A stretch of DNA of 64,000 bases from Babylonia areolata (GCF_041734735.1 NC_134879.1:7354810-7418809), one strand, 5' to 3'; counted from the first letter of the stretch, positions 1 through 12,047 are shown. Made by a program: numbers and translations. Notes: a model not told the origin generated them from the sequence alone.

Positions 1-54
<54 letters not shown>

Positions 55-70
55 ACACACACACACACAC
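1..70. repeat. (AC)n microsatellite
   Basis: An almost pure AC dinucleotide run with one TC interruption. It is truncated by the window edge and directly abuts the 5' truncation point of the LINE that follows. Confidence 0.97.
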
Positions 71-71
71 T

Positions 72-1733
72 AGAAAATTATATGTTGCATTTATTGATTT
101 TCGAAAAGCTTTCGATACTGTAAGAAGAGATAAGCTCTGGAGAATTCTGAGTGTCAATGGTATCAATGGAAAATTTTTAAATGCACTGAAAAGTATTTAC
201 ACAGTTGTTAAGGCGCGTGTTCGCGTCGGAGATGACCTCACAGACACTTTTCTATGTCCTCGCGGGCTGAAACAAGGCGAAGTATGTTATCCTGCATTGT
301 TTTCATTGTTCATTAATGAGTTAACAATAGAAATTAATAATCATGGTAGGCGCGGCATTCAGCTTTCACCAGAGTTTATCCAAATTTTGATCTTGTTATT
401 CGCCGACGATGTTGCCTTGTTATCTGACAGCATAATTGGTCTTCAAACCCAACTGCATGTTTTGTTCGAAACCGCCAGACGCCTTGATTTTGTTGTAAAC
501 CTTGATAAATCAAATATTGTTGTCTTTAGAAATGGAGGTTTTCTTGCACAGAACGGGGCATGGATGTTTGGTGATGCACAACTGAAAACTGTTAGCATGT
601 ACAAGTATCTTGGTGTTATCCTTACTACGCGGCTTTCTTTCCAACCCGCTATGCGTGATTTGTCTGAACGTGCTAGAAAGGGATGTGCAGCTATCTTTAA
701 AATGCTTTGGTCTATTGGTGAACACTCCTCCGGCATTTTTTTTCTTTCAAACTATTTGACATGCAAATCAAACCAATTTTGACATACGGAGCAGAAGTTT
801 GGGGTTTGACTGGAAATCAAGAGTGCATTGAAAGGGTGCACTTGTCTGCAATGAAGCGTCTTTTGGGCGTGAGTCAGAGAGCACCAAGACACTTGATTTA
901 CGGTGAACTTGGTCGCTATCCCCTGTATGTGACCACCTACTCCAAGTGTATTAAATTTTGGCTTCGTGTTGTCTTTATGGATAATGACCGTTTCCCTAAG
1001 AAAGCATATAATATGATGTTATTGCAAAGTCATAATTATTGTACTTGGGCTTGCTCTGTGAGAAATGTTTTGTATAAATTTGGATTTGGTGTTGTTTGGG
1101 AGGTTCAGTCAGTTGGTAATGTCAAAATGTTTATGATTGAATTTAAGCAGCGTCTGGATGATTGCTTTACTCAAGACTGGCATTCAGCTCTCCAGTCTCA
1201 CGCTTTTTATGATGTGTATTCAGCTTACAATCAGTCCTTGTCACTTAAACTTTACTTGAACAATGTCAAATGTATATTTTAAATATGCGCCGTGTTTTTT
1301 CGCGGTTTAGAATTGGAATGTCCAACTTGCGCTCACACTTTTTGCAGTTTAATTATGATGGGCAAAGTAGGAATTGTCCTTTTTGTGATGACACTCCGGG
1401 AACTGAAATGCATTTTCTTTTGGTCTGCCCTAAGTACTGTTCCCTGCGTTCTCAGTTTATTCCTGCTAAATTTCACAAACACCCAAGTGCATTTAAGATG
1501 CCCATGTTGTTATCTTGTGCGAGTGAGAGATTGAGCGTCAGTATATGCAAGTTTGTATTCAAGGCGTTTTCATTACGAGCAAATACTCTCGAATCGTTAT
1601 CGATTCCCATGTAGTTCAATGATTGTCCTAATATTCATTTCCCTGTATTAATTCTGTCTGTCCTTGTGAACTCCATTGTTATGGATCTGTGGTCTGACAA
1701 TTAAAATATTTCGACTTCGACTTCGACTTCGAC
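72..1733 (+). mobile_element. 5'-truncated non-LTR retrotransposon (LINE), RT and C-terminal zinc-knuckle region
   Basis: Reverse transcriptase for target-primed retrotransposition. The reading frame is open from 72 to 782 and carries palm motifs: YVAFIDFRKAFDTV near the start, LKQGEVCYPALFSLFINEL, and the catalytic FADD at 399-410, then YKYLGVIL. It continues in other frames at 761-1282 (LTYGAEVWGL, RLLGVSQRAP) and 1270-1614, so there are at least two frameshifts. The last part has a CPFC...H...C knuckle (CPFCDDTPGTEMHFLLVCP), typical of the region after RT in several LINE clades. The endonuclease is missing. A short 3' UTR ends in a (TTCGAC)n tail at 1709-1733, which marks the 3' terminus. 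The clade was not assigned. Similarity to RT is certain; the family name is not. Confidence 0.88.
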
Positions 1734-1748
1734 ACATGCATACATATA

Positions 1749-1752
<4 letters not shown>

Positions 1753-1782
<30 letters not shown>
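1753..1782. repeat. (TG)n microsatellite
   Basis: A pure TG run between the LINE tail and a mosaic word repeat. Confidence 0.95.
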
Positions 1783-1783
<1 letters not shown>

Positions 1784-1784
1784 C

Positions 1785-2094
1785 GGCCAATACCAAAAAC
1801 TGCTTTGTCGGGAAAGAAATACAAGCATGGATGAACCAAAACCTGGGGAAAGATGGACTTTGGCAACATAGACCCGGGGAATATAGACCTGCCTTATGGC
1901 ATATAGACTTGGGGGAGCTGAAGAATATAGATCTAGGATAACATCCCCTATATCCTGTCCAGGTGTGTCAAGCGGGGTCAACCCGCTATTGCCGCAACCC
2001 GCTATTGCCGCGGCCCGTTGTTGCCGCAACCCGCTATTGCCGCGGCCCGTTGTTGCCGCAACCCGCTATTGCCGCGGCCCGTTGTTGCCGCAAC
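1785..2094 (+). repeat. Mosaic word repeat, copy with word a then word b
   Basis: From about 1,790 a leader containing ACCAAAAACTGC is shared with 26,803-26,845. It is followed (1,846-1,940) by degenerate repeats of a G-rich word like ATAGACCTGGGGAA. From 1,982 come seven 16-bp monomers, starting at 1982, 1998, 2014, 2030, 2046, 2062 and 2078. After the first, two forms alternate (CCCGCTATTGCCGC and CCCGTTGTTGCCGC), giving a 32-bp higher-order unit. The same a-then-b order recurs at 26.8-27.3 kb. Confidence 0.8.
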
Positions 2095-2110
2095 GATTTT
2101 GGATTTCACA

Positions 2111-2147
2111 TTGAAATCTTGAACCTTGACCTTGACCTTGACCTTGC
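2111..2147. repeat. (CCTTGA)n hexanucleotide tract
   Basis: About five imperfect CTTGAC units just after the 16-bp tandem block. It is similar in style to the (TTCGAC)n LINE tail at 1709-1733 but no LINE end was recognised beside it. Confidence 0.8.
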
Positions 2148-2723
2148 TACAGCAGTTTGAATAAGGTATGGTATTTTGTGTTCCAACAACACGTTAGTGC
2201 ACTTTCTTTTGATTTTTTTTTGTAAAATTGTCTTCTTGAGAAAGCGTGGTACGTTACGAACGTTTTATTTCTTTTTTTAGTTTTATTTGTCCCCCACCCC
2301 CACCCCCTTGTTTTTGTCCCTCCCCCCCTTTTTTTGGCTTTTAATATGTGATGACACCTGAATGTGTGTTGAACATAATGTGACGAATCCAGATTAATTT
2401 TCTTGATTTATAAGACAACGATGCAAACAAGATTGTTGTTTTGTTTCACAATTAAAAATATCATTTCATGTCATAATTCCTCTAACTTTCACTTTCATTT
2501 GATCTATGCATTTCTCTATACTTTTCTTATGTTTTGTCTTTTGTTTGCTTTTACTCTTCTATTCTTGTTCAGCGAATAAATCCTTCCTGACGAATTATAA
2601 CTTCCGCTGGGGGTCGTCCTTTCTCCTTGTGTAAGAGATTTTCTCGTCAATAAAAATTAATGTACATAATGAAATTTTAAAAAAAACATTAAAAAAAGAC
2701 CAACAAAAAGAAAAAAAGGGCTT
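2148..2723. other. AT-rich stretch, no gene seen
   Basis: It holds C-rich tracts near 2,290-2,330, T-rich runs and several AATAAA-like strings. No open frame resembles a known protein. It is bracketed by the word-b block at 1,982-2,094 and its reverse complement at 2,724-2,787. Confidence 0.5.
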
Positions 2724-2787
2724 CGGCAACAACTGGCCGCGGCAATAGCGGGCCGCGGCAACAACGGGCCGCGGCAATAGCGGGTTG
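2724..2787 (-). repeat. Word b tandem block, inverted orientation
   Basis: Four 16-bp units (CGGCAATAGCGGGCC / CGGCAACAACGGGCC) are the reverse complement of the alternating monomers at 1,982-2,094. The two blocks therefore form a long inverted repeat around 630 bp of other sequence. Confidence 0.85.
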
Positions 2788-2928
2788 TAGCTGTCAAGCT
2801 ACCAAAATGACAAAATCAATTCAAGAAGGTCACGGAACAAACTTAATTTAGATTTGATAAGTACAGTAGATTTGTAAGTTAAGAAACGCAGCCATTATCT
2901 TGTTATAGAACCGAAGTGCCTGTTAATG

Positions 2929-4603
2929 GTAATAATAATGATAATGATGGTGATAATGATAATAAGCTTATATGATAACGATAACAATATAACGATAATG
3001 ATAATGATAATAATCATAATAGATAGTACTTATATGACCCAAACTCCCCATGGAATGGCTCTAAGCGCCTTACATGAAACAACACAGGTATAATTGTGCA
3101 TAATAAAAGACCTCTGCACATGAAAAGACAACACATATATGTGTATCTATACACCAAAACAATACTACAAATCGCAGGTATGAATACACACACACACACA
3201 CACACACACACTCGACACAAATACCACGAACACAAACACGCCCGCGCATACACAAACATACACCCACAGACACACACACTATATGATGACTTTGGTAGAG
3301 GGCAAAGTGAGGTGGGTATGAGGAAGAATGCAGACAAACAGCTATGCTTCATCACACCCAAAGGCCTGTTTGAATAGATGGGTTTTCAAGTTTGTTTTGA
3401 AAGAGGACAGCGTTGGTAAGTGACGGAGATCCAGAGGACGAGAATCCCAGACAGAAGGTGCTTGACAGTGAAAGGCTCTTTGGCCAAATGTCTTTGAAGA
3501 AATTTTGGGGACTCGAAGGAGCTTTTCAGCAGAAGACCTGAGAGAACGGGGAGGGGTGTAAGTATAAAGGACAGTAGATGAATAAGAACGGAGACAGCCT
3601 TCAAGGTGGCGAAAAGCCAATACGGCAATTTTTTTTATTGAATTCTGTACTAGATGGGTAACCAATGAAGTTTACGTAAAAGTGGAGGAACGTGATCCTT
3701 TTTTTCTGAAAAGGATTCTTGCAGCATTGTTCAAAATCATCTGAAGGCGTGTCAACAAATCAGACGGCAGACCAGCAAGTAGTGAATTGAAGTAGTCAAT
3801 GCAAAATAGGATCAAGGAACAAACTGGGTGATTGCTTCAATAGTTAGATACGTTCGAATGGTACGGATTTTCCTCAGTTGAAAATTTGCATGGCTGTGCA
3901 TGGACTGAGCTGAATAATGAAAAAAAAATTAATGCACCCAGGTTTCTAACAGAATTTTGAAAGTTGACATCAGCATTGCTGACAGTCAATGTATGGTCGG
4001 AAATGTGACTTAGTGCAGACTTAGAATCTATAAGTATGGCTTCTGTCTTGATATCATTAAGTTTAAGCTTGTTTGTCAGCATCCATTCCTTCACAGCAAC
4101 AATGCACATCTCTATGTTTTTGCGGAGGATGGCAAAAGAATTTGGGGAAGAAGCTTTAGTGAGCTGGGTGTCATCTGCAAACTTGTGAAAATCAAATTGA
4201 TGTTGTCTGATAATGTCGGACTCAGCTTGTTTGTTCATTGATCCTATTTCGCAGTGTACAGACTAAATATTAGACCAAGAACCGAGCCTTGGGGAACACC
4301 ATGTCGTATAGGAAGAGGTCTGCATTCAAAATGAGAACTGGAAATGAACACCCTTTGAGTGCGATTGGAGAAGTAAGATTTAAACCAATTGAGAGCTGTG
4401 CTAGCGATTCCCAAAGTATGATGAAGACGGTTGAGAATAATGTCATGATCTAGTGTGTCAAAAGGCTGCAGAGAGATCGAGCAGACACAGAACTGAGACA
4501 CCTCTTGTCTGCGCAGGAAAATAATGTGTTGGATATGTGCATGAGGGCTGTCTCTGTACTGCGATTCTGTTTGTATGCAAACTGAAACACCCAAAAGGAG
4601 GTC
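2929..4603 (-). mobile_element. L2/CR1-like LINE, 3' half (RT to 3' tail), minus strand
   Basis: Read on the minus strand: 4618-4244 has RT palm motifs (DTLDHDIILNRL, GVPQGSVLG); 4238-3837 has the catalytic FADD in HKFADDTQL; 3665-3342 has the C-terminal region with FKTNLKTHLFKQAF. Short frameshifts separate these parts. The 3' UTR holds a (CA)n tract at about 3,187-3,212, the phrase GCGCTTAGAGCC, and a terminal ATT/ATC-rich tail at 2,929-3,025, as in other L2-like elements. The element is cut at 4,603 by a younger RTE and resumes at 7,828. Confidence 0.88.
4591..4603. repeat. Target-site duplication of the RTE (left copy)
   Basis: The 13 bases CCAAAAGGAGGTC are identical to 7828-7840 and lie next to the 3' end of the RTE. 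Confidence 0.93.
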
Positions 4604-7600
4604 CATTTTCCATTCCATTCATTCTCCTGCCCGGGATGGGCGTAGAGGAGACATGAGGGACGATTCCGTAGTCAGACGACGCCATCCGGTTCTATCTTCT
4701 GCCTGTCGTATCAGCGTAGCGCTATCCATATTGGTCCATTCCTTGATGTTGTCCATCCAGCATTTAGCTTGCCTCCCTCTTCGCCTACCACCCTCTAGCG
4801 TTCCCTGTAGAACTGTCTTTTGCAGTGAATTGTGGCGTGTCACATGCCCGAACCATGACAGCTTCCTCCTTTTGACCACTGCTAAGAGTGGTTCCAGTGG
4901 ACCCACTAGCATAGTTATTTGGCTCTTGACAAAGTCATTGGTCTTTCTGTCCTTCCATGAGATTCCAAGCAGTCGTCTGAAGCATTTTGTCTCAAACGTC
5001 TGGACTTTCCTAGTAGTCTCTGCTGTTAAAGTCCAACTTTCACATCGATACAGCAGTATGGATAGCACCAGGGATCGGTACAGTTTGATCTTTGTTGGAA
5101 AGCTGATCTCTCTGCTCTTCCAGATCTTGCTGAGCTTAGCCATTGCTGATGTTGCGATCGCTATCCTAATCTTTATTTCAGTTGTTGAGCGACCGTCGTT
5201 TGTGAGGGTGGTGCCGAGATATTTGAAAGCATCCACTTCTTCAAGTTGTTGTCCGTTCATGAAGATTTGAGCTTGGGTGTTGGTTGAGCTGTTTACCAAC
5301 ACTTTGCTTTTCTCGGTGCTCACTTACATTCCGTATGCACCTGCTCTTCCTTCTAGTCTCTTGGTGAGGTCTTGTAGTTCTTTGTTGCTGCCTCCTAGTA
5401 GATCTATGTCATCTGCGAATCTCAAGTTGTTGATGATTCTTCCTCCTATGGAGATGGTAGAGTGGAAGTCATGGAGGGTTTCGCGCATGATGTTTTCTAG
5501 GAAAAGGTTGAATAGTACTGGGGAGAGCAGGCAACCCTGACGGACACCGACTGTGGTCTTAAAGTATATTCCGATTTGGTTGTTGAGGAGGACTGCGCTG
5601 CTGGATGTCTTGTACAGCGCCTGAATGACTTGGGTGAGACCCTCCTCGATGCCAAACTGTCTGAGTACCTGCCACAGTCCATCATGCCACACCCTGTCAA
5701 AGGCTTTCTTGAAGTCTATGAAGTTGTGGAACAGGTCTCTTTGATGTTGCAGGTGTTTTTCCATCAGTAATCGGCAGGTGAAGATCTGTTCTACTGTGCT
5801 TCTGCCTGCTCTGAATCCGGCTTGTTCCTCTGCCAGGTGTTCTTCAGCCTCTTTCTTGAGTCGGTTTAGAATGACTCGAAGCATGATTTTGCTCGTGTGG
5901 CTAATAAGACTGATTGTCCTGTAATTCTGGCATTGGCGGAGATTCCCCTTTTTTGGTATGGGGATGATGAGCGACCGAGTCCATTCTGAGGGCCACTGTT
6001 TTGTCTCCCAGATCTTTTGACAGATTGCTGTTACAATTGTGACCAGCTCATTCCCTCCGTGTTTGAGCAGCTCTGCCGGAATGTTGTCTGCTCCAGGTGA
6101 CTTTCCTGCTGGTAGACTGCGTACAGCTTCTTCCACTTCTTCCCTCAACACTGGCAGGGGTGAAGGTTCCCTTGATGGTGTTATGTCTCTGTCAATCAAA
6201 CTGTCATCTGGTTGTATGGGATAGTTGTATAATTCTTGACAGTATTGTGTCCATCTGTTCAGAACAGCGGAGCTTTCTGTCAGTAGTTCGCCTGAGGTAT
6301 CCTCAATGACAGACGATTTGTTCTGCTGCGTCTTGGTGAGTTTCTTCAGTGTGGCATAGGCAAATTTGCTGTTTCCTCCTTCCATCCTTTTTCGATCTTC
6401 TCACACTGGTCGTTGATCCATTGTTCTTTGGCTTCTTCCATCTATTTCTCACAAGTTTATTGGTTTCATGATACTGTGCGGCTTCGTTAGGGCTAGTGTT
6501 TTTCGTCTTCTTCAGGGATCTTCTCTTATCACACAGGTCAAGGATGTCGTTAGAGATCCATGGCTGGTGTTTCTTCCTCTGTCGCCCCAGTACCTCTTCA
6601 GCTGTTTCACGGACTGCCTCATTGAAGGTGTTGGTGAGGTCGTTGATGTTGTTATCCAGAAGGCTGAGTGCCGCAAACCGTCCCCGAGCTGAGCTTGGAA
6701 GACCTCTTCAATCTCCGGGTCTTTAAGCTTCTCCAGATCAAACTTGATACGGGGTTGCACCGCTTGGTGTTTTTTCTTCAGCTTCATCTTCATTGTGAGC
6801 AGCACAAGGTCATGATCACTGCCTATGTCAGCTCCGGGGTAAGTCCTCGTCTTTGCTCTGTTGATGCTTGATTTGAAACGCCGCGGGGTGAGGACAAAGT
6901 CAATCTGGTTGTGAGTTCTCCCGTTCGGTGCATGCCAGGTTGTTCTTCTTGACAGCTTGTGAGGGTAAAGAGTGTTAGCGATGGTGAGCCTTTGACTGCA
7001 CGCAAACTCCAGAAGGCGAAGTCCCCTGTCGTTGGTGTCTCCTGTGCCATACTGGCCCACTGTTCCAGCCCAGTCGTTGTAGGCATCTGAGCCGATTTTG
7101 GCATTGAAGTCCCCCTGTACAATGATGATGTCTTTTTTGGGGGCCTTCTTGATGGTGTCTTCTATTTTTTCGTAAAATTCTTCGACATCCTGGTCTTCAT
7201 GGTCAGTTGTTGGTGCATATACTTGGATGATTGTGATGTTATTCGGTTTAGCTGACACTCGAATACTGATGACACGGCTGGTAACTGGAGTGCAGCTCAT
7301 GATGCATCCAATGACTTCTTTGCGTACGATGAAACCTACGCCATGTTCATGTCGAGAATCTTCACCACTATACCACATCTTGTGTCCGTCATCCGTCATC
7401 ATCTCTCCCAATCCCGTCCATCGTACTTCTGATAACCCCACAATGTCCCATTGGTAACGTTTTAGTTCATGCTCAAGTTCTTTCACTTTGCCGCATTGAT
7501 ATAGCGTGAGGACGTTCCATGTTCCAATGATGACTTTTTCTTGTGGCAACTTAAATAGTTCTTTCGCTCCAGTAGCTGACTTTACACTTCCACCCTGGGG

Positions 7601-7827
7601 CAAGCCAGTGGTAAGCGCGGTCGTTGTTGATCCGGGCCTCGACCGATCCGGCATGTTGCTGGCTATGGTTGTGTCCTTCATGTCTTTTCTGTGGGCTTAG
7701 GTTATTCCTTGGTGGCGCCAATCTCCTCTCCAAGTCTCCTACCAGTTATACCGCCGGTTACTCGGTCGCGCCATGACACAGCAAGCTTAGTGAAGACATG
7801 GACGCCACGGGAAGGCGTTGCTGTGGA
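4604..7827 (-). mobile_element. RTE-clade LINE, nearly full length, endonuclease plus RT
   Basis: Encodes the single polyprotein of an RTE element. An apurinic-type endonuclease lies in 7681-6700 (WNVLTL, SEVRWTG, QGDFNAKIG, SDHDLVLL). RT lies in 6385-5324 (NYRTISLISH, FRAGRSTVEQIF, GVRQGCLLSPVLFNLF, catalytic FADD at 5419-5408). The C-terminal region lies in 5323-4619 (FKYLGTTLT, RLLGISW, WFGHVTRHN) and ends MSPLRPSRAGE. All three blocks share one frame. A TAA at 5326-5324 sits where sister elements have a Glu codon, and about two or three single-base shifts lie between 6,700 and 6,390. Total 3,224 bp. The 3' end is a short GGAATGGAATGG-type tail. It is flanked by a perfect 13-bp duplication, so the ends are exact and the insertion is fairly young. 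It landed inside the RT of an older LINE. Confidence 0.96.
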
Positions 7828-7840
7828 CCAAAAGGAGGTC
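7828..7840. repeat. Target-site duplication of the RTE (right copy)
   Basis: CCAAAAGGAGGTC, identical to 4591-4603. It lies next to the RTE 5' end, with L2-like sequence resuming on its far side. Confidence 0.93.
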
Positions 7841-9330
7841 ACTGGATGACAAATGACTGACTAGCTGACGAAGGACAGGAAGTTTAGTTGTGCCAAATAG
7901 TTCTAAGTGACTTGAAAAAGTCTTGCGAGGTTTACATTTAGACAAGTGAGCACAATAGTGTTCACTTTTAGCTTTGTCTTGAAGAGATTTAAGAACAGGG
8001 CGTTGCTGGGTGAAGATTTGGTGGTGAACGACCAAGAGCGTGGATCGCCACCTTCTCTCTGATGCCTCAGCTTTTATTTGGCAGCGATATCATCTATGAT
8101 CCAAGGGGCGAAGGACGGTCAGTGACGTATCTGGTACGAACAGGAGCATGGAGATCGAGCGTGTCGCGTAAATCGTGATTGAAGTTATCCAGAAGATTGG
8201 ATTCGGGACAGACATTGATCAAGAAAGAAGCTACTTTAGTGACATCATCACAGAAAAGCCTGTGTCAATCTCCTTCATGTTTCGAGATTTAATGTAATGT
8301 TTTTGACGCGAAAACTTCTGAACTGAAAGACTGAATAAAATGGCTTTGTGATTTGATATGACCAAGTCCGTGATAGAAACAGACCAAAGGAGATTATCAT
8401 TTTCTCTCACCACAAATAAATCAAGAGTGTGTCCATGTTTGTGAGTGGGTTCATCAATGACTTTGATAAGACTGTGGTCACAAAAGAGATTGCGAAGCTG
8501 TTTAGATCAAGTGTGGGGAAAGAATTCAAAACGCACATTAAAGTCACCAACAAAGAAATTGCTAGATTTAGAATTGAAGAAGATCAAGATATGAAAATTT
8601 GTCCATCCTATTTGGTGGTGATCAATACAAACAAATGAAACAGATGGAAACATCCATGATTACCATAGGCTATGAGTTTCTGCTGCTTCAAAAGATAGAT
8701 GAAATAATTTCTTGAAAAAACAATCTTCGAAATGTTTAGCAAATTCGATGCATATTCCACCAACACAGCGTTAGATCCAAGGAAAGGACAGTCTTGTGGG
8801 TGGGTGGAGTGAGGTCAGCAATCACAACATCATCACCCATTTTCCTGATGCCAGGATTCAGTTTTAATGCAATGTCTGTCTTTTCATCAATGATCATGCA
8901 TGTCTCTGATTTCCTGTTTTCGTTTTACAGGACTGGGCATTGAAACAAGAATGTTCAACAGATTGTCTGAATTATCTTTGGAGGGAAGGATGAGAGGAAC
9001 GTATAAAAAAATTACTGTGGTTGCAGCCAACAGTCATGTCTTGCCTGTAAAAGTCGTGGTCGAAGTGAAATGATAGAAATGCGGCGACCTTGCTTCCTTT
9101 TGCAATGAAAGGTCGCTTTTTCTTCGGGCGAGCAAAAAGTTCTAGAACGAAGAGACCATGTTTTTCAAGTTGGACGGCGGCATCGTGGGGGACGGGGAAG
9201 GGGAAAATAACTGCATGCATGATTGAAGGCCAGAAGTTCAGATCTAGTTTACTGGCAGGTAGATCTATTGTTGCCAAGTGTTTTGAACGTACTCCGATTT
9301 GCGCGTGCGCTGCTTTGCTGGTTGTCACGG
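7841..9330 (-). mobile_element. L2/CR1-like LINE, 5' half (endonuclease region), minus strand
   Basis: Continuation of the element at 2,929-4,603 beyond the RTE. On the minus strand around 8,960-8,640 the start of an endonuclease can be read in pieces (CFNAQSCKTKT, then SLMKRQT, which sisters have as a DEKTDIAL-type phrase). Further on come FFVGDFNVRFEFF near 8,560 and VSITDLVISNHKAILF near 8,350. The pre-RT phrase LHAPVRTRYVTDRPS lies near 8,130. Many shifts are present, so it is dead. The far 5' part (9,330-8,972) is an open frame of 118 residues without a recognised domain; it may be the element's leader. The 5' terminus is uncertain. Confidence 0.8.
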
Positions 9331-11540
9331 AAAGGTGAAGCCGAGGGGGTGGTCAGCTCAGCAACACACGGTGTCAGTCTGCATTGGCGCCACTTGCGTG
9401 CCTCATGCACGCATATAGCTGTGACAGGAACACACTGGAGGAATTTGAATGGCGGACTGTGTCAGATGTTGAAGAAAAATGTCTGTTCAGCAGAAACAGG
9501 TGGAACCCAAAATGACGGCCACACCATGACGAAGACAATAACAAGAACGAACACATTTTTTTTATGGATCAAGCAGATATCCAGACAGTTAATGCAGGTC
9601 ACATGATCATTCAGATACTTGTTTCCTCTGCGTCCCTCGTCCAGTCCAAGTTTTGTTAAAATCAGAGCATTATTTCCTGATATATTGCTTCTTTCAATGC
9701 TAATGAAGACAGCCGTCTGACCTTTGACCTTTATGTTTGAAAACCAAAACTTTGGGTCTCTCACTAATCCTGTCTCCTAAAGGTGTTGTGTGATAAAACT
9801 GAAATTAGGCTGGTAAGTTCCAGCCAATGACGAGATATCTTAGCGAGTGAAACCGCACACACACACATACATAATTAAGTGTGGCATTTATCGCGCATTA
9901 TGCTCAGCAGAATAAGCAGAATAACAAAGTGTATATGAATGACCACCTGCAGGGGCCGTACTCAAGAGATCATCGTGCCTGCGGGTAGATGTGTGCCTGT
10001 GGATAACCTGCCTGAGGCAAGGCAAACTGCCCGAGGGTTAGCAATACCCGGTGTCAGGAACACGCAGGAACCTACCCGCGGTTCTACAAACCCGAAGGCA
10101 ATTGATCTTACTATCTGCCAAGTGTGACTGCCCACGAAGCAGAGGTAAACATGGCGAATCATTTTGTTGCATTGGTTTTAAGGGAAAAAAGGCGTTTTGC
10201 GGAGAGACTACGTCTTGAATAAAATGCCTTTGATAGCTTGATTCTATACTTTGTTCGCTTAGCAGTCAAATTTGACGTTCTGAGACTGGCAGACATCATT
10301 ATATTCCATATGAATTATGTATGTAGCTGTGAAGTGAGTGCACTTGCAGACAATAAAAGACGGAATGCCCGAAATTTGCAGATCATCGAAATTCGTTCAT
10401 TCCAGGGGAATATTTGAATCCGTACTCCTTTATTTTATTTATTTTTGCAATCAGCTGTAAAACAAGGAAGACAATGTGTCAGAATGTGAAAGTGGCCCAT
10501 AGATTTGACAAATTGCTGACTCTAATCGATGCTTTGCCACTGAAGCTTTTTTATTTTATTTTTTTATTTTATTTTATTTTTTTTAATTGTCACGATCTGG
10601 CGCTGAGCGAAGTAAAAGAGCATGCACAGAAGGGAACCCCCAGGATTTTCATTTATAGACCACGGGTTAGCTGCATGATTGCACTTTGTGTGTCTTGAAT
10701 ACTAAGATAACTTAGCCTTCAAGGTAAACTATAATCGCGGGTCCCTGCCCTGTCAAGGGTAACGTACTTGCCTTCAGGTAAAATGATTTGCTGACAATAT
10801 AAAAATAGCAACAATTCCTTGCCTTCAGACGCGCGTCCTGCATGATTGTCAGATCTAGATGCCAACTGTTCTTGACACAATAAAACATGTCTTTTCTGTC
10901 TTTTGGAATGTGACGAGGGTTTCAATTCCAGTTTCACTTTCAAGGAAGCGCGAAGACGTGCAGACTAATATATTTACACCATACAACTTTTGTTAAAAAC
11001 ACGGCAAAACAACAACAAAAACAGCGAGATGGTCAGGCCTCTGAAACAACAAAATGCCGGAGAACAAAATAGAAACGTTTAATACAAAATGAAACAAAAA
11101 ATAAAATGAAATGAATATAAAAAAATTTTTTTTTTTTAAATTAACACAAAAAATCAAACAATTCAAAATACAAAATAGAAAAATAGACTAGTCCTACCTT
11201 ATTTCGGTGGTTGCAGAAACTAATCGTAAGCAAAAAAAAAGAATGAAGAACGAATATGGGATAATAAAAACAAACAAGCAAAAACAGACAAATAACAACA
11301 AAAAAACTGTGCGTTACCGTGTTCAAAATGCCATGGATACAAGGTCGAAACAAGCGCGAGCCCGTTAAGTTTATCATTTGCACACAAGTTTGACGCAGAT
11401 GAAAAGAATCATGCAATCACCTTGTCTCAATACAGGAATAAAATCTATAGCATTCTTATTTATTTTCCTCAGCCTGTACATCGAGTAGTTTCGAAGTAAT
11501 TGCCAAGTTGAACAGGATAGACATTTGAAAAATCTGAACT
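9331..11540. other. Long stretch without a supported gene
   Basis: No frame resembles a known protein on either strand. Around 9,945-10,095 there is a GC-rich patch with repeated, partly palindromic CCTGCGGGTA / TACCCGCGG phrases. 10,550-10,580 is T/TTTTA-rich. 11,000-11,310 is strongly A-rich. 9,331-9,780 could still belong to the 5' region of the minus-strand LINE. Confidence 0.5.
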
Positions 11541-11544
11541 GGGA

Positions 11545-11705
11545 GCATATGTTCCCCCAAGTCTTTGTTTCCCACATTTGCATGTTTCCTCAAAATTGTT
11601 TCGGTATGTCTATATCCCCCAGGTCAGTATTCCCCCAAGTCTATTCCCCCCGGATCAATGTTCCCTCAGCTCTATCCCCCGATATTTCCCCCATATCTAT
11701 ATGTT
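11545..11705 (-). repeat. Word a degenerate tandem repeat, reverse orientation
   Basis: About eight units of a word such as ATTCCCCCAAGTCTAT (reverse complement of ATAGACTTGGGGGAAT), with variable spacing and substitutions. It is the same word as at 1,846-1,940, 19,598-19,655 and 26,838-26,970. Confidence 0.72.
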
Positions 11706-11944
11706 TGTTTCGTCATTCATACACTTTAAGGGTATTTTTCAGTGGTCTGCAGTGGCGGTAATGGCCAGTGTTCAAAACAAGTCAAAAAGTAGAGTAGAAA
11801 TATTGCATACGAGAGTTCTTATTATCCAGAAAGAGTGTTAACGCAAGCTGCACATTTTTGGGTTGTGGTCAGTACTTGTCAGTAAACAATCATACCAAGT
11901 CGAGAAAATGTTGCAAAAGATGATAAAATGCGGCATTTGATTAT

Positions 11945-11968
11945 CGTGTGTGTGTGTGTGTGTGTGTG
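11945..11968. repeat. (GT)n microsatellite
   Basis: A pure GT run shortly upstream of the dispersed-element 5' end. Confidence 0.9.
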
Positions 11969-11982
11969 ATACGGCTTCCTTG

Positions 11983-12047
11983 ATTTTTGACTCACTTGTG
12001 TAAACAAAGTTTTAACCCGGTGTTCGGTTGTCTGTGTGTGTGTGTGT
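11983..12047 (+). mobile_element. Dispersed TIR-like element, 5' end (outermost shell of a nest)
   Basis: Begins TTTTTGACTCACTTGTG and continues through TTAACCCGGTGTTCGGTTGT into a TG run, exactly as at 59,161-59,230 and, reversed, at 22,232-22,180. The continuation of the element (TG run, then CCGTGGTAAAC) reappears at 12,935, so the intervening LINE lies inside its TG tract. Confidence 0.85.

Noticed and set aside
3014-3377. Open frames over the (CA)n tract
   Set aside because: Translated microsatellite (TH or VC repeats). The region is the 3' UTR of a minus-strand LINE.
4575-7700. Plus-strand open frames of up to 231 codons
   Set aside because: They lie opposite the RTE coding strand; the minus strand carries all motifs.
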